DNA from: Polaromonas sp. | GTDB lineage: Bacteria > Pseudomonadota > Gammaproteobacteria > Burkholderiales > Burkholderiaceae_C | Length of the DNA stretch: 33,602 nucleotides | Direction of reading: 5' to 3' | Assembly (NCBI GenBank): GCA_026400075.1 | Contig: JAPLPS010000077.1 | Span: forward strand, 1-33,602 | Part shown: in pieces, positions 17,157 to 27,057 of the stretch | Position numbering within the stretch: position 1 is the first letter of the stretch | Layout: the number at the start of each line of letters is the position of its first letter | Position numbers and translations under genes: made by a program | The notes under the pieces: generated by a model | Databases searched by the model: none | The model's input: the letters and a program-made list of their open reading frames with translations, nothing else | Told to the model about the DNA's origin: nothing

Positions 17157-18329
17157 GTGCCTTCTGCTTCCGTTCTTGTTGCCACGCCCCAGTCCATGCA
17201 TTTTGCCGAGCCGCTGGCGCTGCGCAGCGGCGCGTCGATTCGCGCCTACGACCTGAGTTACGAAACCTACGGCCAGCTCAACGCGGCCAAATCCAATGCG
17301 GTGCTGATCTGCCACGCGCTCAACGCCTCGCACCATGTGGCGGGCGTCTATCTGGACGACAGCGGCCAAGTCAAGCCCCGCTCCGAAGGCTGGTGGGACA
17401 ACATGATCGGCCCCGGCAAACCGCTGGACACCGACCGCTTCTTTGTCATCGGTGTGAACAACCTGGGCTCGTGCTTCGGCTCGACCGGGCCGATGCAGAC
17501 CAACCCGGACACGGGCGCAGTGTACGGCGCCGATTTCCCGGTCGTCACGGTGCAGGATTGGGTGAATGCGCAGGCCAGGCTGCTCGACGCGCTGGGCATC
17601 CAGACGCTGGCCGCCGTGATGGGTGGCAGTCTGGGCGGCATGCAGACCCTGAGCTGGACGCTGCAATACCCCGAGCGCGTGCGCCACGCCCTGGTCATCG
17701 CCAGCGCGCCGAACCTGACGGCTGAAAATATCGCTTTCAACGAAGTGGCGCGCCGCGCCATCGTCACCGACCCGGATTTTCACGGCGTACATTTTTACCG
17801 CTACGGCGTGCTGCCCAAGCGCGGCCTGCGCATCGCCCGCATGATCGGCCACATCACCTATTTGAGCGACGACGTGATGAACGAAAAGTTCGGCCGCCAG
17901 CTGCGCCGCAGCGCCGACGCCAGCGCCGACGGCGCAGCGCCGTACAAATACTCCACCCAGGAAGTCGAGTTTGAGATCGAAAGCTACCTGCGCTACCAGG
18001 GCGACAAGTTCGCCGAATACTTCGACGCCAACACCTATTTACTCATCACGCGGGCGCTGGACTACTTTGACCCGGCCAGCGAATTCGGTGGCGACCTGAG
18101 CCGCGCTCTGGCAAAAGCCAGCGCCAAATTCCTGCTGGTCAGCTTTACCACCGACTGGCGCTTTTCCCCGGCGCGCAGCCGCGAAATCGTCAAGGCGCTG
18201 CTGGCCAACCAGCGCGACGTGAGCTACGCCGAAATCGACGCGCCGCACGGCCACGATGCCTTTTTGCTCGACGACCCGCGTTACATGGGCGTGGTGCGTT
18301 CCTATTTTGAAAGCAAGGTGACGGTATGA
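17157..18329 (+). CDS. metX: Homoserine O-acetyl/succinyltransferase MetX
   Basis: MetX motifs [48 protein letters not shown] at 17157 with upstream GAGGGG is the likely start. Confidence 0.95.
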   Translation: MPSASVLVATPQSMHFAEPLALRSGASIRAYDLSYETYGQLNAAKSNAVLICHALNASHHVAGVYLDDSGQVKPRSEGWWDNMIGPGKPLDTDRFFVIGVNNLGSCFGSTGPMQTNPDTGAVYGADFPVVTVQDWVNAQARLLDALGIQTLAAVMGGSLGGMQTLSWTLQYPERVRHALVIASAPNLTAENIAFNEVARRAIVTDPDFHGVHFYRYGVLPKRGLRIARMIGHITYLSDDVMNEKFGRQLRRSADASADGAAPYKYSTQEVEFEIESYLRYQGDKFAEYFDANTYLLITRALDYFDPASEFGGDLSRALAKASAKFLLVSFTTDWRFSPARSREIVKALLANQRDVSYAEIDAPHGHDAFLLDDPRYMGVVRSYFESKVTV

Positions 18330-18934
18330 GTGGAACAAGCCAGCGCAATGCGCCGCCGTCGGCGGATTTGCTGTCGATTGCCCGGCTGGTGCCGCACGGC
18401 GCCCGCGTGCTTGATCTGGGCTGCGGCACCGGCGCGCTGCTGGACTATTTGATCCGCGAGCGCGGCTGCTCCGGCTACGGCGTTGAAATCGACGACGCCA
18501 ACGTGCAGGCCTGCATGGCGCGTGGCGTCAACGTGATTCAGTTTGATCTGGAAGCCGGGCTGGCGCTGTTTGGCGACGCCTCCTTCGACGTGGTGCTGCA
18601 GATCGACACCTTGCAACACCTGCGCAACGCCGAAGTGATGCTGCGCGAAACTGCCCGCGTCGGGCGCACCGGCATCGTCGCGTTTCCCAACTTTGCCCAC
18701 TGGCCGAACCGCCTGGCCGTGCTTCGCGGGCGCATGCCGGTGACCAAGGTGCTGCCTTACCAGTGGTACGACACGCCCAATATCCGCGTTGGCACGCTGC
18801 GCGACTTTGAGGCGCTGGCGCGGCAAAACCAGTTGCAGGTGCTCGATTCGTTCGGCCTGCAGGACGGCGAGGAAATCCGCTTCTGGCCCAACGCCCGCGC
18901 CAGCCGGGCCGTGTTCAAGCTGCAGCGCGCTTGA
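18326..18934 (+). CDS. metW: Methionine biosynthesis protein MetW
   Basis: SAM-methyltransferase-like [40 protein letters not shown] overlap with metX. Confidence 0.95.
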   Translation: MSGTSQRNAPPSADLLSIARLVPHGARVLDLGCGTGALLDYLIRERGCSGYGVEIDDANVQACMARGVNVIQFDLEAGLALFGDASFDVVLQIDTLQHLRNAEVMLRETARVGRTGIVAFPNFAHWPNRLAVLRGRMPVTKVLPYQWYDTPNIRVGTLRDFEALARQNQLQVLDSFGLQDGEEIRFWPNARASRAVFKLQRA

Positions 18935-18995
18935 TGAAGAAATAGGCATTCCGGCCTCTGAGCGCTTCAGGTGTGCAGGCCACAATTAGCGCACC

Positions 18996-20897
18996 ATGAA
19001 ATCTTCAGACGCTCCGGTCGCCGTGTCATTTGCAAGCCTGCCGGGCCGCCTGGCCGAGCGCCTGTTTGGCGACTGGGTGCGCTTGGTCTCGCCCGCCACG
19101 CTGCGCGCTGACGCGCTGGCCGGTCTGCTCGGCGCCGTGCTGGTCTTGCCGCAGGGTATTGCCTTTGCCACGCTGGCCGGGTTGCCGCCCGAATACGGGC
19201 TGTACACCGCCATCATTCCCTGCATCGTCGCGGCGCTGTTTGGTTCGAGCTGGCATGTGATGTCCGGGCCGACGAATGCCAATTCGCTGGCGCTGTTTGC
19301 CATGCTCGCGCCGCTGTCGATGGCGTTCAGCCCGGCCTATATTCAGCTGGCGCTGGCCGTCACCGTGATGGTGGGCGTATTGCAATGGCTGATTGGTGCG
19401 CTGCGGCTGGGCATGCTGGCCAATTTCATTTCGCCCGCTGTGCTGTTTGGCTTTACCTCCGGCGCGGCGCTGTTGATTGCTGTGCATGCGCTGCCCGATT
19501 TGCTCGGACTGGCGGCGGCGCCCGAGCATGGCGCGGGCGCCGTCATCGCCCATGTGCTCAGTCAGCTGGCCTACGCCAACCCGGTCGCCATCGTGGTCGC
19601 TGGCGTCACGCTGGCCGTGGCGCTGGGGCTGCGCCGCTGGCGCCGCAACTGGCCTTCCATGCTGATCGGGCTGGCCGTCGCCACCGCGCTGGCCTGGGGC
19701 TGGAGCCAATTCAGCGCCGCCAGCGCCACGCCGTCCTCGTCGCTGCGCACCGTCGGCCTGATGGCCACGCCGTGGCCGCGCTTTGAGCTGCCGCGCATCG
19801 GCTGGGCGCAGGCGTCGGAACTGGTCGGGCTGGCGTTTGCGCTGACCATCGTCGCGCTCGGCCAGGCGGTGTCGATAGCCAAGGCGGTGGCGCTGCGCTC
19901 GGGCCAGCGCATCGACGTGAACCGCGAGTTCCGGGGGCAAGGCTTGTCGAACATCGTCGGCGGATTCTTTTCCAGTTACGTCTCCTGCGGCTCGCTGAAC
20001 CGCTCGATGCCGAATCTCGAAGCCGGGGCAAAAACGCCGCTGTCGTCGGTGTTTTCGGCGCTGCTGCTGCTGGGGCTGGTGGCTGTCAGCGCGCCGGTGC
20101 TGGCGCAGATTCCGATGGCCGCGCTGGCGGGCTTGCTGGTGCTGGTGGCGCTGGGGCTGGTTGATCTGGCGCGCTGGCGCCAGCTTTTCAGTCTGAGCCG
20201 CAGCGATTTTGCGGTGGCGCTGGCGACGCTGCTGGCCACCGTCACCATCCGCATGGAAATGGCGATTTTGCTCGGCGTGCTGCTGTCGCTGACCGTGTTT
20301 TTGTACCGCACCTCGCGGCCCGCGATGCGCACGATGGGCTTTGACAGCCGGGGGCTGGAGCGGCAGTTTGTCGTGATTGACAGCCCGCCAGCAGACGTGC
20401 CCGACGCCGCCCCCGACGAGCGCCACCCGCCGCTGCCCGAATGCCCGCAACTGAAACTGCTGCGCATGGAGGGCGAAGTTTATTTTGGCGCGACCCAGCA
20501 TGTCGCCGACATCCTGTACGCGCTGCGCCACCAGCCGAATCCGCAAAAACACCTGCTGGTGATGGCCAAAAGCATGAACTTCATCGACCTGGCGGGCGCC
20601 GAACTCTGGGCCACCGAGCTGGCGGCGCGCCGCGCGATGGGCGGCAACCTGTACTTTCACCGGCCGCGCCCGGAAGTCATCCAGATGTGGCGCAAGACCG
20701 GCTTTACCAGCCTGCTCGGGCCTGAGCACCAGTTTGCCGACAAGTTCAGCGCCATTGCCACCATTTTCAGCAAGCTAGACCCTGAGATTTGCCGCCATTG
20801 CCAAGCCCGGATTTTCTGGGAATGCAAAACCGCCCCCGGCGCCGACGACCCGGCCAACCAGCCCAAACCGATTCCGACTCCCACCCCCACGCCCTGA
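18996..20897 (+). CDS. SulP-family anion transporter with STAS domain
   Basis: [45 protein letters not shown] and C-terminal STAS-like region. Confidence 0.94.
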   Translation: MKSSDAPVAVSFASLPGRLAERLFGDWVRLVSPATLRADALAGLLGAVLVLPQGIAFATLAGLPPEYGLYTAIIPCIVAALFGSSWHVMSGPTNANSLALFAMLAPLSMAFSPAYIQLALAVTVMVGVLQWLIGALRLGMLANFISPAVLFGFTSGAALLIAVHALPDLLGLAAAPEHGAGAVIAHVLSQLAYANPVAIVVAGVTLAVALGLRRWRRNWPSMLIGLAVATALAWGWSQFSAASATPSSSLRTVGLMATPWPRFELPRIGWAQASELVGLAFALTIVALGQAVSIAKAVALRSGQRIDVNREFRGQGLSNIVGGFFSSYVSCGSLNRSMPNLEAGAKTPLSSVFSALLLLGLVAVSAPVLAQIPMAALAGLLVLVALGLVDLARWRQLFSLSRSDFAVALATLLATVTIRMEMAILLGVLLSLTVFLYRTSRPAMRTMGFDSRGLERQFVVIDSPPADVPDAAPDERHPPLPECPQLKLLRMEGEVYFGATQHVADILYALRHQPNPQKHLLVMAKSMNFIDLAGAELWATELAARRAMGGNLYFHRPRPEVIQMWRKTGFTSLLGPEHQFADKFSAIATIFSKLDPEICRHCQARIFWECKTAPGADDPANQPKPIPTPTPTP

Positions 20898-20905
20898 GCA
20901 ACGCC

Positions 20906-21730
20906 ATGCCCCAATTTGCCGCCAACCTGAACTGGCTCTACACCGAGCTGCCTTTTGCCGAGCGCTTTGCCGCCGCCGCCCGCGACGGCTTCAAGGCCGT
21001 CGAGCTGCTCTCGCCCTACGCGCTGCCCGCCGCCGAGCTGAAAACGCTGTTAAACGCCAGCGGCCTGCAACTGGTGCTGCTCAACACCCCGCCCGGCGGC
21101 ACGGACGCGGCCAGCATCGAAGCGGCCTGGGCGTCAAAAACCTGCTGGGGAACGGCCTGCCTGCTGGGCCGCGAGGCGGAATTCAATACCGGCCTGGCGC
21201 TGGCGCTGGACTACGCGCAGCAACTGAACTGCCCGCGCATTCACGTCATGGCGGGCGTGACGCACGAAGCCGCGCACGCCGCTTATGTGAATAACCTGCG
21301 CCACGCGGCAGCGCAGGCCGCCGCCGCTGGCGTGGACGCGCTGATCGAGCCGATTAACACCCGCGATATTCCCGGCTATTTTTTAAACCGGCAGGATCAG
21401 GCGCACGCGATATTGGATGAAGTCGGCGCGGCGAATTTAAAAGTGCAAATGGATTTGTACCACTGCCAGATCATGGAAGGCGATTTGGCAACCAAGCTGC
21501 GCCGCTACGTGCCGACGGGGCGGATTGGGCATATTCAAATCGCGGGCGTGCCGGGGCGGAATGAACCGGATTTTGGGGAGATTGATTACCGCTATTTATT
21601 GGCGCTGCTGGATGAGCTGGGGTATGACGGCTGGGTGGGGTGTGAGTATCGGCCGGTGCGCGGGGCGGTGGCTGAGGGAACTTCGGCGGGGCTAGGGTGG
21701 ATGAAGGAATTTTTTATCAGTAGCCTTTAA
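20906..21730 (+). CDS. hyi: Hydroxypyruvate isomerase
   Basis: [66 protein letters not shown]. Start ATG 20906. Confidence 0.9.
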   Translation: MPQFAANLNWLYTELPFAERFAAAARDGFKAVELLSPYALPAAELKTLLNASGLQLVLLNTPPGGTDAASIEAAWASKTCWGTACLLGREAEFNTGLALALDYAQQLNCPRIHVMAGVTHEAAHAAYVNNLRHAAAQAAAAGVDALIEPINTRDIPGYFLNRQDQAHAILDEVGAANLKVQMDLYHCQIMEGDLATKLRRYVPTGRIGHIQIAGVPGRNEPDFGEIDYRYLLALLDELGYDGWVGCEYRPVRGAVAEGTSAGLGWMKEFFISSL

Positions 21731-21792
21731 ATTTTTAAATGTTTTGGTAAACTGAGATTACCTTTAAAAATTAATTTTTTGTTTTTTTGTAG
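21730..21792 (+). terminator. Terminator-like AT-rich hairpin after hyi
   Basis: AATTTTTAAA...TTTAAAAATT with inner GGTAA/TTACC and T-rich tail TTTTTTGTTTTTTTG. Confidence 0.6.
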
Positions 21793-21855
21793 CATCCCGC
21801 CTGTCTGTTTTGGTCGCTATGCTTGGCCATTTTAGTAATTTTATTCTTCTCATCA

Positions 21856-22920
21856 ATGATTCAACCAACACTTACAAGACGAATAGAGGATGCATTACAG
21901 GCATTGAATGCCGCATCCCCACTGGTAGAAATGCTTGCAGCCCTCGAAGTAATGCACCAGCACATTGACACTCATTTAAATGGAATGACAGAAGGTAGTA
22001 CTCAAGACATTAGTGGAAATGCACATTCTGTGCATGCCAAGCTCGCCTCATTGCCAACCATTACTAAGACCCTAAGTGCCAGAAAGCTTTTTCGTGAAGT
22101 AGAAGTCCTTGAAGGGCGTCTCTCGAAGGCGCTGAAAGATGGACTAGATGAGACTAAATATGTTGTTGAATTTTTAGGAATTCTTGATGAATTCGCTGAA
22201 GCTTACAACGCCTATGTCGTACACCAAACGGGTAAGAATGCTCTTCCTTTGTTATTTATAGCGCGACGATTAACTCAGGCTTTTTCAAGTTTTCAGGGAT
22301 TTCTGGAGTACATACTGGCAAACTCCTCGTATATTTTGAGTCGTAGAGAGAATGAGGCTGAATTTTCGCTTGTACTCACTAACGTCACAGATATTCAAGC
22401 ATTTTCCGAAAAATTAGCAGCCCTGAATGCTTTATATCTTGAAATTTGCTATTTGCTTGGAGTTTCCGTTCCATCGCATCCACTTCGTATAGGGAAAATT
22501 GAATCGGGAAGCCTTTGGACAAAGTTGTTTGGAGATACAAGAGCAGTCGGCCTAATGATTTCTTTGATTGAAGGAGGTATTCATTTTTTCCATCGTAATT
22601 ACACAAAAGAAGGGAAAATTGCAGCAATTCCTAAAAAACTAGAGTCATTGAATGAAATGCTTGATTTTTCCAACCGACTCAAGGAAAGTGGATGTGATGT
22701 AACTGAAATTCAAGAGAAAATTGCAAAGGGCGCGGCCATCATCACTGATAACCTAAATACTCTCTTATCGGATCAGCCAGTTGTTGAGGTGAATGGAAAA
22801 ATTCTTTCCATTGGCCAGGAACTGCAAAAAGCACTCCTTGAACAAATCGCTATCCAAAAAATTGGATATGTACCTTCACCTGATCCGGTTCTTGGACTCA
22901 AACCGCCAGATCAAACTTAA
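21856..22920 (+). CDS. Orphan AT-rich hypothetical protein, mostly helical, no recognised domain
   Basis: Long ORF with markedly lower GC and different codon use than neighbours. ATG 21856 (MIQPTLTRRIEDALQALN) preferred over TTG 21823. Confidence 0.8.
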   Translation: MIQPTLTRRIEDALQALNAASPLVEMLAALEVMHQHIDTHLNGMTEGSTQDISGNAHSVHAKLASLPTITKTLSARKLFREVEVLEGRLSKALKDGLDETKYVVEFLGILDEFAEAYNAYVVHQTGKNALPLLFIARRLTQAFSSFQGFLEYILANSSYILSRRENEAEFSLVLTNVTDIQAFSEKLAALNALYLEICYLLGVSVPSHPLRIGKIESGSLWTKLFGDTRAVGLMISLIEGGIHFFHRNYTKEGKIAAIPKKLESLNEMLDFSNRLKESGCDVTEIQEKIAKGAAIITDNLNTLLSDQPVVEVNGKILSIGQELQKALLEQIAIQKIGYVPSPDPVLGLKPPDQT

Positions 22921-22990
22921 TCGTCAAGAATGTGGTGGTTCGATTGAAATTGAGCTGCCTTTGCAATGCCACCAGGGCGCGGCAAGGCAA

Positions 22991-23491
22991 TCACCCCGCC
23001 ATCACCCGCCGCGCATCCTTCAACAGCAGCAGCAACTGATCCTCCCGCAGCGGCGACGCCTCAAAACCAAACCGCCGATAAAACCGCGCCGCCTCTTCAT
23101 CCATCGGGTGCGTCAGCAGGGCGCGAATCCCGGCCTGGTCTGAAATCATCAGCGCCCGCCGGATGGCATCTTTCAGCAGCCCGATGCCAATGCCGCGCCC
23201 CTGATCCTGCACAGCCACGCCCAGCCGCGCCAAAATCACCACCGGCAGCGGGTATTGACCCATGCCTTTGCGGATGCGCTCCGGCGCCTCCAGCGTGTCC
23301 ACCTGGCCGACGGTCAGGCTGAAAAATCCCGCCACCCGCTCGCCCTCAGCGGCCACAAAGGTTTTGGCCGACCCGCTGGACTGCGCCTGCCGGGCGTGGC
23401 GAATCAGCCAGTCGTTGAGCGCGGGTTTGCCACAGTCAAACGTGTCCAGCCGATGCCGCGCCTGCAACGGTTCGGGCGCGCCCAGCGTCAC
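22991..23491 (-). CDS. GNAT-family N-acetyltransferase toxin (TacT/AtaT-like)
   Basis: HRLDTFDCGKPALNDWLIRHARQAQSSGSAKTFVAAEGERVAGFFSLTVG...LGVAVQDQGRGIGIGLLKDAIRRAL...HPMDEEAARFYRRFGFEASP. GTG start overlaps the antitoxin stop (GTGA); ORF-track start 23800 is artefactual. Confidence 0.92.
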   Translation of the reverse strand: MTLGAPEPLQARHRLDTFDCGKPALNDWLIRHARQAQSSGSAKTFVAAEGERVAGFFSLTVGQVDTLEAPERIRKGMGQYPLPVVILARLGVAVQDQGRGIGIGLLKDAIRRALMISDQAGIRALLTHPMDEEAARFYRRFGFEASPLREDQLLLLLKDARRVMAG

Positions 23492-23787
23492 GCCGCATCC
23501 CACGGCGCTTTGCGCGCAAACAAGTCGCGCAGGCCGGGGTTGTCCTTGGGCGGCGCGTCCAGCGCGTCCATCAGCGCGCCGTACTGGCTGCCGGTCACCA
23601 TGAACAGCCGCTGATCGAGCAAAGTCTGCTCGGCGGCATGGCAGGCGCTGTCCAGAATGAAGTCGGTCAGCGACTTGTGCGCGGCGTCGGCGGCGCGGCG
23701 CAGGATGGCTTCCTGCTGCGGTGTGGCGCGCAAGCCCAGACGGGCAGAGCGCGAGGCGCGGGCGGGCGGGGCAAGTGTCGGTGTCAT
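23488..23787 (-). CDS. DUF1778-family antitoxin (TacA-like)
   Basis: RSARLGLRATPQQEAILRRAADAAHKSLTDFILDSACHAAEQTLLDQRLF; directly upstream of the GNAT toxin. Confidence 0.92.
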   Translation of the reverse strand: MTPTLAPPARASRSARLGLRATPQQEAILRRAADAAHKSLTDFILDSACHAAEQTLLDQRLFMVTGSQYGALMDALDAPPKDNPGLRDLFARKAPWDAA

Positions 23788-23814
23788 GGGCGGCCTTCAA
23801 AACGGGGAATAAGC

Positions 23815-23847
23815 TTGAATGTTAGTACAAATGACAAACAAATTCAA
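23815..23847. promoter_or_regulatory. Candidate toxin-antitoxin operator
   Basis: TTGAAT-21 nt-ATTCAA dyad upstream of the antitoxin gene. Confidence 0.3.
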
Positions 23848-23910
23848 ACCGCCATCTTTGACAACCCGCACCCGCCAGGCATGCAAAAATCCCGCAAACC
23901 CCCAGGAGCC

Positions 23911-24498
23911 ATGCCCATGAAATCCTACTCAGCCTATTTCGTCCGCGCCGCCGCTGTTGAACAAGCCCGGGCTGTGTTCGGCGCCAGCGTTCAGCCCTTG
24001 CCCGATTCGCCGTGGCTGCTGTGCGCCTACCGGCCCGATGACGAGCTGCCCGATGAAGACGTGCTGCTCGGCGAAACCTCCCTCACGCAGGCCAAATCGG
24101 CGGCGCTGGGCGAGGTGTTTTTTGTCTATGGCGACACCTCCGTCGATTTTTTTGTCTATGAGCACGCCCAAGACGGCGAGCTGCTGCGCAAGCTGGTCTG
24201 GGCGACTCTGCCCGAGGGCGACTGGGATGATTGCGGCTGGGCGCTGGTCGAGGGCGCGCCCGAGGCGTGGGAAGCGGCTTTGTTCCGCGCCGACGGTCTG
24301 GCGCGCCACCTCTACAACGAGTCGCAACGCCTGCAAGACGAAGGGCGAGGCGACGAAGTGGCCGCCATGCAGGCCGAGGCTGAAAAGTTCTGGGCCGCAA
24401 AACAAATCACGGCGGGCCAGACCTTACCGATGGGCGACGGCACGGTTGCCATGCTAGTCGAAAAGAGCTATGGCATTGACCGTTTTCAAATCGGATAA
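23911..24498 (+). CDS. Hypothetical acidic cytoplasmic protein
   Basis: MPMKSYSAYFVRAAAVEQARAVFGASVQPL... preceded by CCCAGGAGCC; no known motif. Confidence 0.75.
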   Translation: MPMKSYSAYFVRAAAVEQARAVFGASVQPLPDSPWLLCAYRPDDELPDEDVLLGETSLTQAKSAALGEVFFVYGDTSVDFFVYEHAQDGELLRKLVWATLPEGDWDDCGWALVEGAPEAWEAALFRADGLARHLYNESQRLQDEGRGDEVAAMQAEAEKFWAAKQITAGQTLPMGDGTVAMLVEKSYGIDRFQIG

Positions 24499-24546
24499 TG
24501 ATTTGGCCAGCGGGTGCGTGGCGTGGCCGCTTTTTCAGGAGCCATC

Positions 24547-24930
24547 ATGAAACTTTCAAAACTATGCGCTGTTTTTCTTCTGACGCCTGCGCTGGCCTTG
24601 TGCGCAGAGTGGCATTGCTGGAATCAGGACATGGAGGTCTCCTGCAGCCAGACAGTATGTGAAGCAGCGGAGGCATTTACCCCGATAGATGTCACGGTTA
24701 GCGATCTCGGTTCGATGACCATCTGTGCTTATTCGGGCTGCTGGAGTGGCAAAGGAAAAGTGCTGAAATCCGGCGCTCACGTCATCATTTCGGCCAATAA
24801 GCTGAAGTGGAGCGGCACGTCACCGAATCCGGCAACTTTCATCGTCGGCATTGATAAAACCGACAACGTAGCCGTGATCAAAGGCTCGAATTTCGCCATG
24901 CCTCTGATCTGCAAAAGCGGCGGCGCTTAA
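24547..24930 (+). CDS. Hypothetical secreted Cys-containing protein
   Basis: Signal peptide MKLSKLCAVFLLTPALALCA then small domain with CW/C.Q..C/CAYSGCW/C cysteines; AGGAG upstream. Confidence 0.75.
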   Translation: MKLSKLCAVFLLTPALALCAEWHCWNQDMEVSCSQTVCEAAEAFTPIDVTVSDLGSMTICAYSGCWSGKGKVLKSGAHVIISANKLKWSGTSPNPATFIVGIDKTDNVAVIKGSNFAMPLICKSGGA

Positions 24931-25514
24931 GCTGGGATTCTCGATGTGCTGCAGGGCACGCCGATATCCCGCAGCTGATGTTCGCTCACGACAAAGCCGC
25001 TCAGGCCGTAAGGCAGCAGGGCGCTCGTCAGCTTTTGCTGCAGCCGCCCGGCCAGGCGCCTGAAATCCGGGGCGTCCCAAGTCAGCAAAAGCACCACCGT
25101 CAAGGGCTGGGCGCTGCCGCACCAGGCGTGAGGCTCCAAAGCGCGGTCTTGCGCACGCTGTGCAAAATTCAGCGCGACCAGCGTGTCGCGCATTTTTTCA
25201 ATCACTTCGTCGATGACGAAGGGCTTGCGCCGCTCTGCGTACACGATGCGTTCAAACCCTTTTTCCTTGAGCCAGCGGCGCGTGGTGGCCACTTCTTCCG
25301 GTTCTGCAGGCGACAGACGCGGCAAGCTTGCCAGCTCATCGCCTTGGCAATCCTTGATCTCTATCCACCAATGCCGCCCTTGGCTGGTGGCCAGAATATC
25401 CATCGCTTTGCAGTGGCCAAATTGCTGCCGGTGCCAATCAGTCGCATCGAACTTGATGGCCTCGCAGCCTTCGTCAAATTCGCATTCCAGCGTGCCCTCG
25501 GTCAGTCGGGTCAT
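24927..25514 (-). CDS. Hypothetical protein with PD-(D/E)XK-like motif
   Basis: 195 aa, CKAMDILATSQGRHWWIEIKDCQGDE (D-x(n)-E-x-K layout); ATGA overlap with upstream ATPase gene. Confidence 0.72.
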   Translation of the reverse strand: MTRLTEGTLECEFDEGCEAIKFDATDWHRQQFGHCKAMDILATSQGRHWWIEIKDCQGDELASLPRLSPAEPEEVATTRRWLKEKGFERIVYAERRKPFVIDEVIEKMRDTLVALNFAQRAQDRALEPHAWCGSAQPLTVVLLLTWDAPDFRRLAGRLQQKLTSALLPYGLSGFVVSEHQLRDIGVPCSTSRIPA

Positions 25515-26575
25515 GCGCTGGCTCCGGGGTTTCCAGCCGAAAGCTCCCGGTCGTATTGCGCGAGTTCCTCGTCGAGCGCGACAAGATGGCTCAAACTCGC
25601 CAGACTATCGACCTGCTGGCTGCTCACGCTCAAATCGCCGGGCTGACGGTTCAGGCCAATGAAGCGCTGGGCAATCGCTTGCTGGCGCGACAGCAAATCG
25701 AGTTCCTTGAGCAAAAAGAAACTGTGCGTGGCGATAAAAACCTGCACCCCGCGCAGGCACAGCGCATGAATCACCTGCGCCGCCAGCCGGATCAGGCGCG
25801 GGTTCAGGTTGGCCTCGGGCTCGTCCCAGAACAGATAGCCCTGGGCCTGAATGATGCCGTTGGAAATCAGCCGCGCCAGCATCGCCAGCTTGCGGTAGCC
25901 CTCGGCCACGAGCGGCATTTCCATGTTGCCGCTGCCGGGAATGTTCAGGTAAAAACGCCCGTTGTTGTCCAGCACCACCTTGCCGCCCAAAGCCGTTTCC
26001 AGCGGTTCGAGCAGCGTGGCCGTGGCGTCGGCGCGCTTGCCCTTGAGCGTCAAGGCGCCCAGATGGATGCAGGTGTCGCGCCATGTCTCTTCAAACTCCA
26101 GGTAGTGGTTTTCATAGACCGAGACAAAGCCGGGGTAAATGGTCAGCAGTTCGCGGGTGGGCAGGTAGAGCGGGCTTTGCGCCTCCCAGCGGGCGGGCGG
26201 CTGATCGACCTGCACGTCGGTTTTTGAGTTGGTGGCAAAACTGATGTGGGTATTGAGGCTGGCATCGTCAAAAACCAGCGCCACTTCGCAGCGTTCGCGC
26301 CCTTGCTTGCGGCTGGCCAGACGGCCCAGGGACTCGGGGCGAAAAACGCCGGTCAGCTTGTCGCCATAGGCTTTTTGCAGATAGGTTTTGGTCGGCTCCG
26401 TGCCGTTGAGCTTTTTGCCCGCCTGCGCGCTGGTGGCGATCAGCGCATAGGCGAGTTTGAGCAGGTGCGATTTACCGGCGCTGTTTTCGCCGACGATGAC
26501 GTTGAGTCCCTTGGAAAAATGAAATTGCTCGTCATGAAAAACGGTGAATTTCTTCACCTGCAGTTGCTCAAGCAT
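25511..26575 (-). CDS. AAA/ABC-type ATPase (AAA_21/OLD-like, no visible TOPRIM)
   Basis: Walker A GENSAGKSHLLKLAYAL; signature-like AEGYRKLAMLARLI; Walker B YLFWDEPEANLNP; H-loop ATHS. Confidence 0.9.
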   Translation of the reverse strand: MLEQLQVKKFTVFHDEQFHFSKGLNVIVGENSAGKSHLLKLAYALIATSAQAGKKLNGTEPTKTYLQKAYGDKLTGVFRPESLGRLASRKQGRERCEVALVFDDASLNTHISFATNSKTDVQVDQPPARWEAQSPLYLPTRELLTIYPGFVSVYENHYLEFEETWRDTCIHLGALTLKGKRADATATLLEPLETALGGKVVLDNNGRFYLNIPGSGNMEMPLVAEGYRKLAMLARLISNGIIQAQGYLFWDEPEANLNPRLIRLAAQVIHALCLRGVQVFIATHSFFLLKELDLLSRQQAIAQRFIGLNRQPGDLSVSSQQVDSLASLSHLVALDEELAQYDRELSAGNPGASA

Positions 26576-26637
26576 CGGGTGCCCTCTTGTCTGTTCTGTT
26601 TGCCGCTGTGCGCTGTGGAGGGGGTATTTTCAGCGCA

Positions 26638-27057
26638 TTAATCCGCCAGCCCGCTCAAAATCGGGCAGTCGGGCCGCTGGTTGCCCTGGCAGCAACTGGC
26701 CAGTTCCTGCAGCGTCTGGCGCATGGCCTGCATTTCGGCGATGCGCCGCTCCAGGTCGGCGACATGGGCCAGCGCGATGCGTTTGACATCGGCGCTGGCG
26801 CGGCTCTGGTTTTGCCACAGTTTGAGCAGCTCGGCAATTTCAACCATGCTGAACCCCAGCAGCCGGGCGCGGCGGATAAAGCGCAGCGTGTGAATCTGCG
26901 CCTGGCCGTATTGCCGGTAGCCCGCATCGGTGCGCGGCACGGCGGGCAGCAGGCCCAGCGTTTCGTAGTGGCGAATCATTTTTGCCGACACGCCGGACTG
27001 GGCAGCGGCCTGGCCGATGTTGAACGGGCCAGAACTGGCCGCAGGCGCGGCGCTCAT
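26638..27057 (-). CDS. cueR: MerR-family copper-responsive regulator
   Basis: MerR helix-turn-helix; C-terminal metal loop [10 protein letters not shown]; 4-nt overlap with copA. Confidence 0.93.
   Translation of the reverse strand: MSAAPAASSGPFNIGQAAAQSGVSAKMIRHYETLGLLPAVPRTDAGYRQYGQAQIHTLRFIRRARLLGFSMVEIAELLKLWQNQSRASADVKRIALAHVADLERRIAEMQAMRQTLQELASCCQGNQRPDCPILSGLAD

Noticed and set aside
19026-20729. 567-aa minus-strand ORF opposite the SulP gene
   Set aside because: Gln/Arg/His-rich shadow ORF; SulP reading is unambiguous.
23491-23800. 269-aa reading of the GNAT toxin extending to 23800
   Set aside because: The upstream part is out-of-frame translation across the DUF1778 antitoxin; the true start is GTG at 23491.
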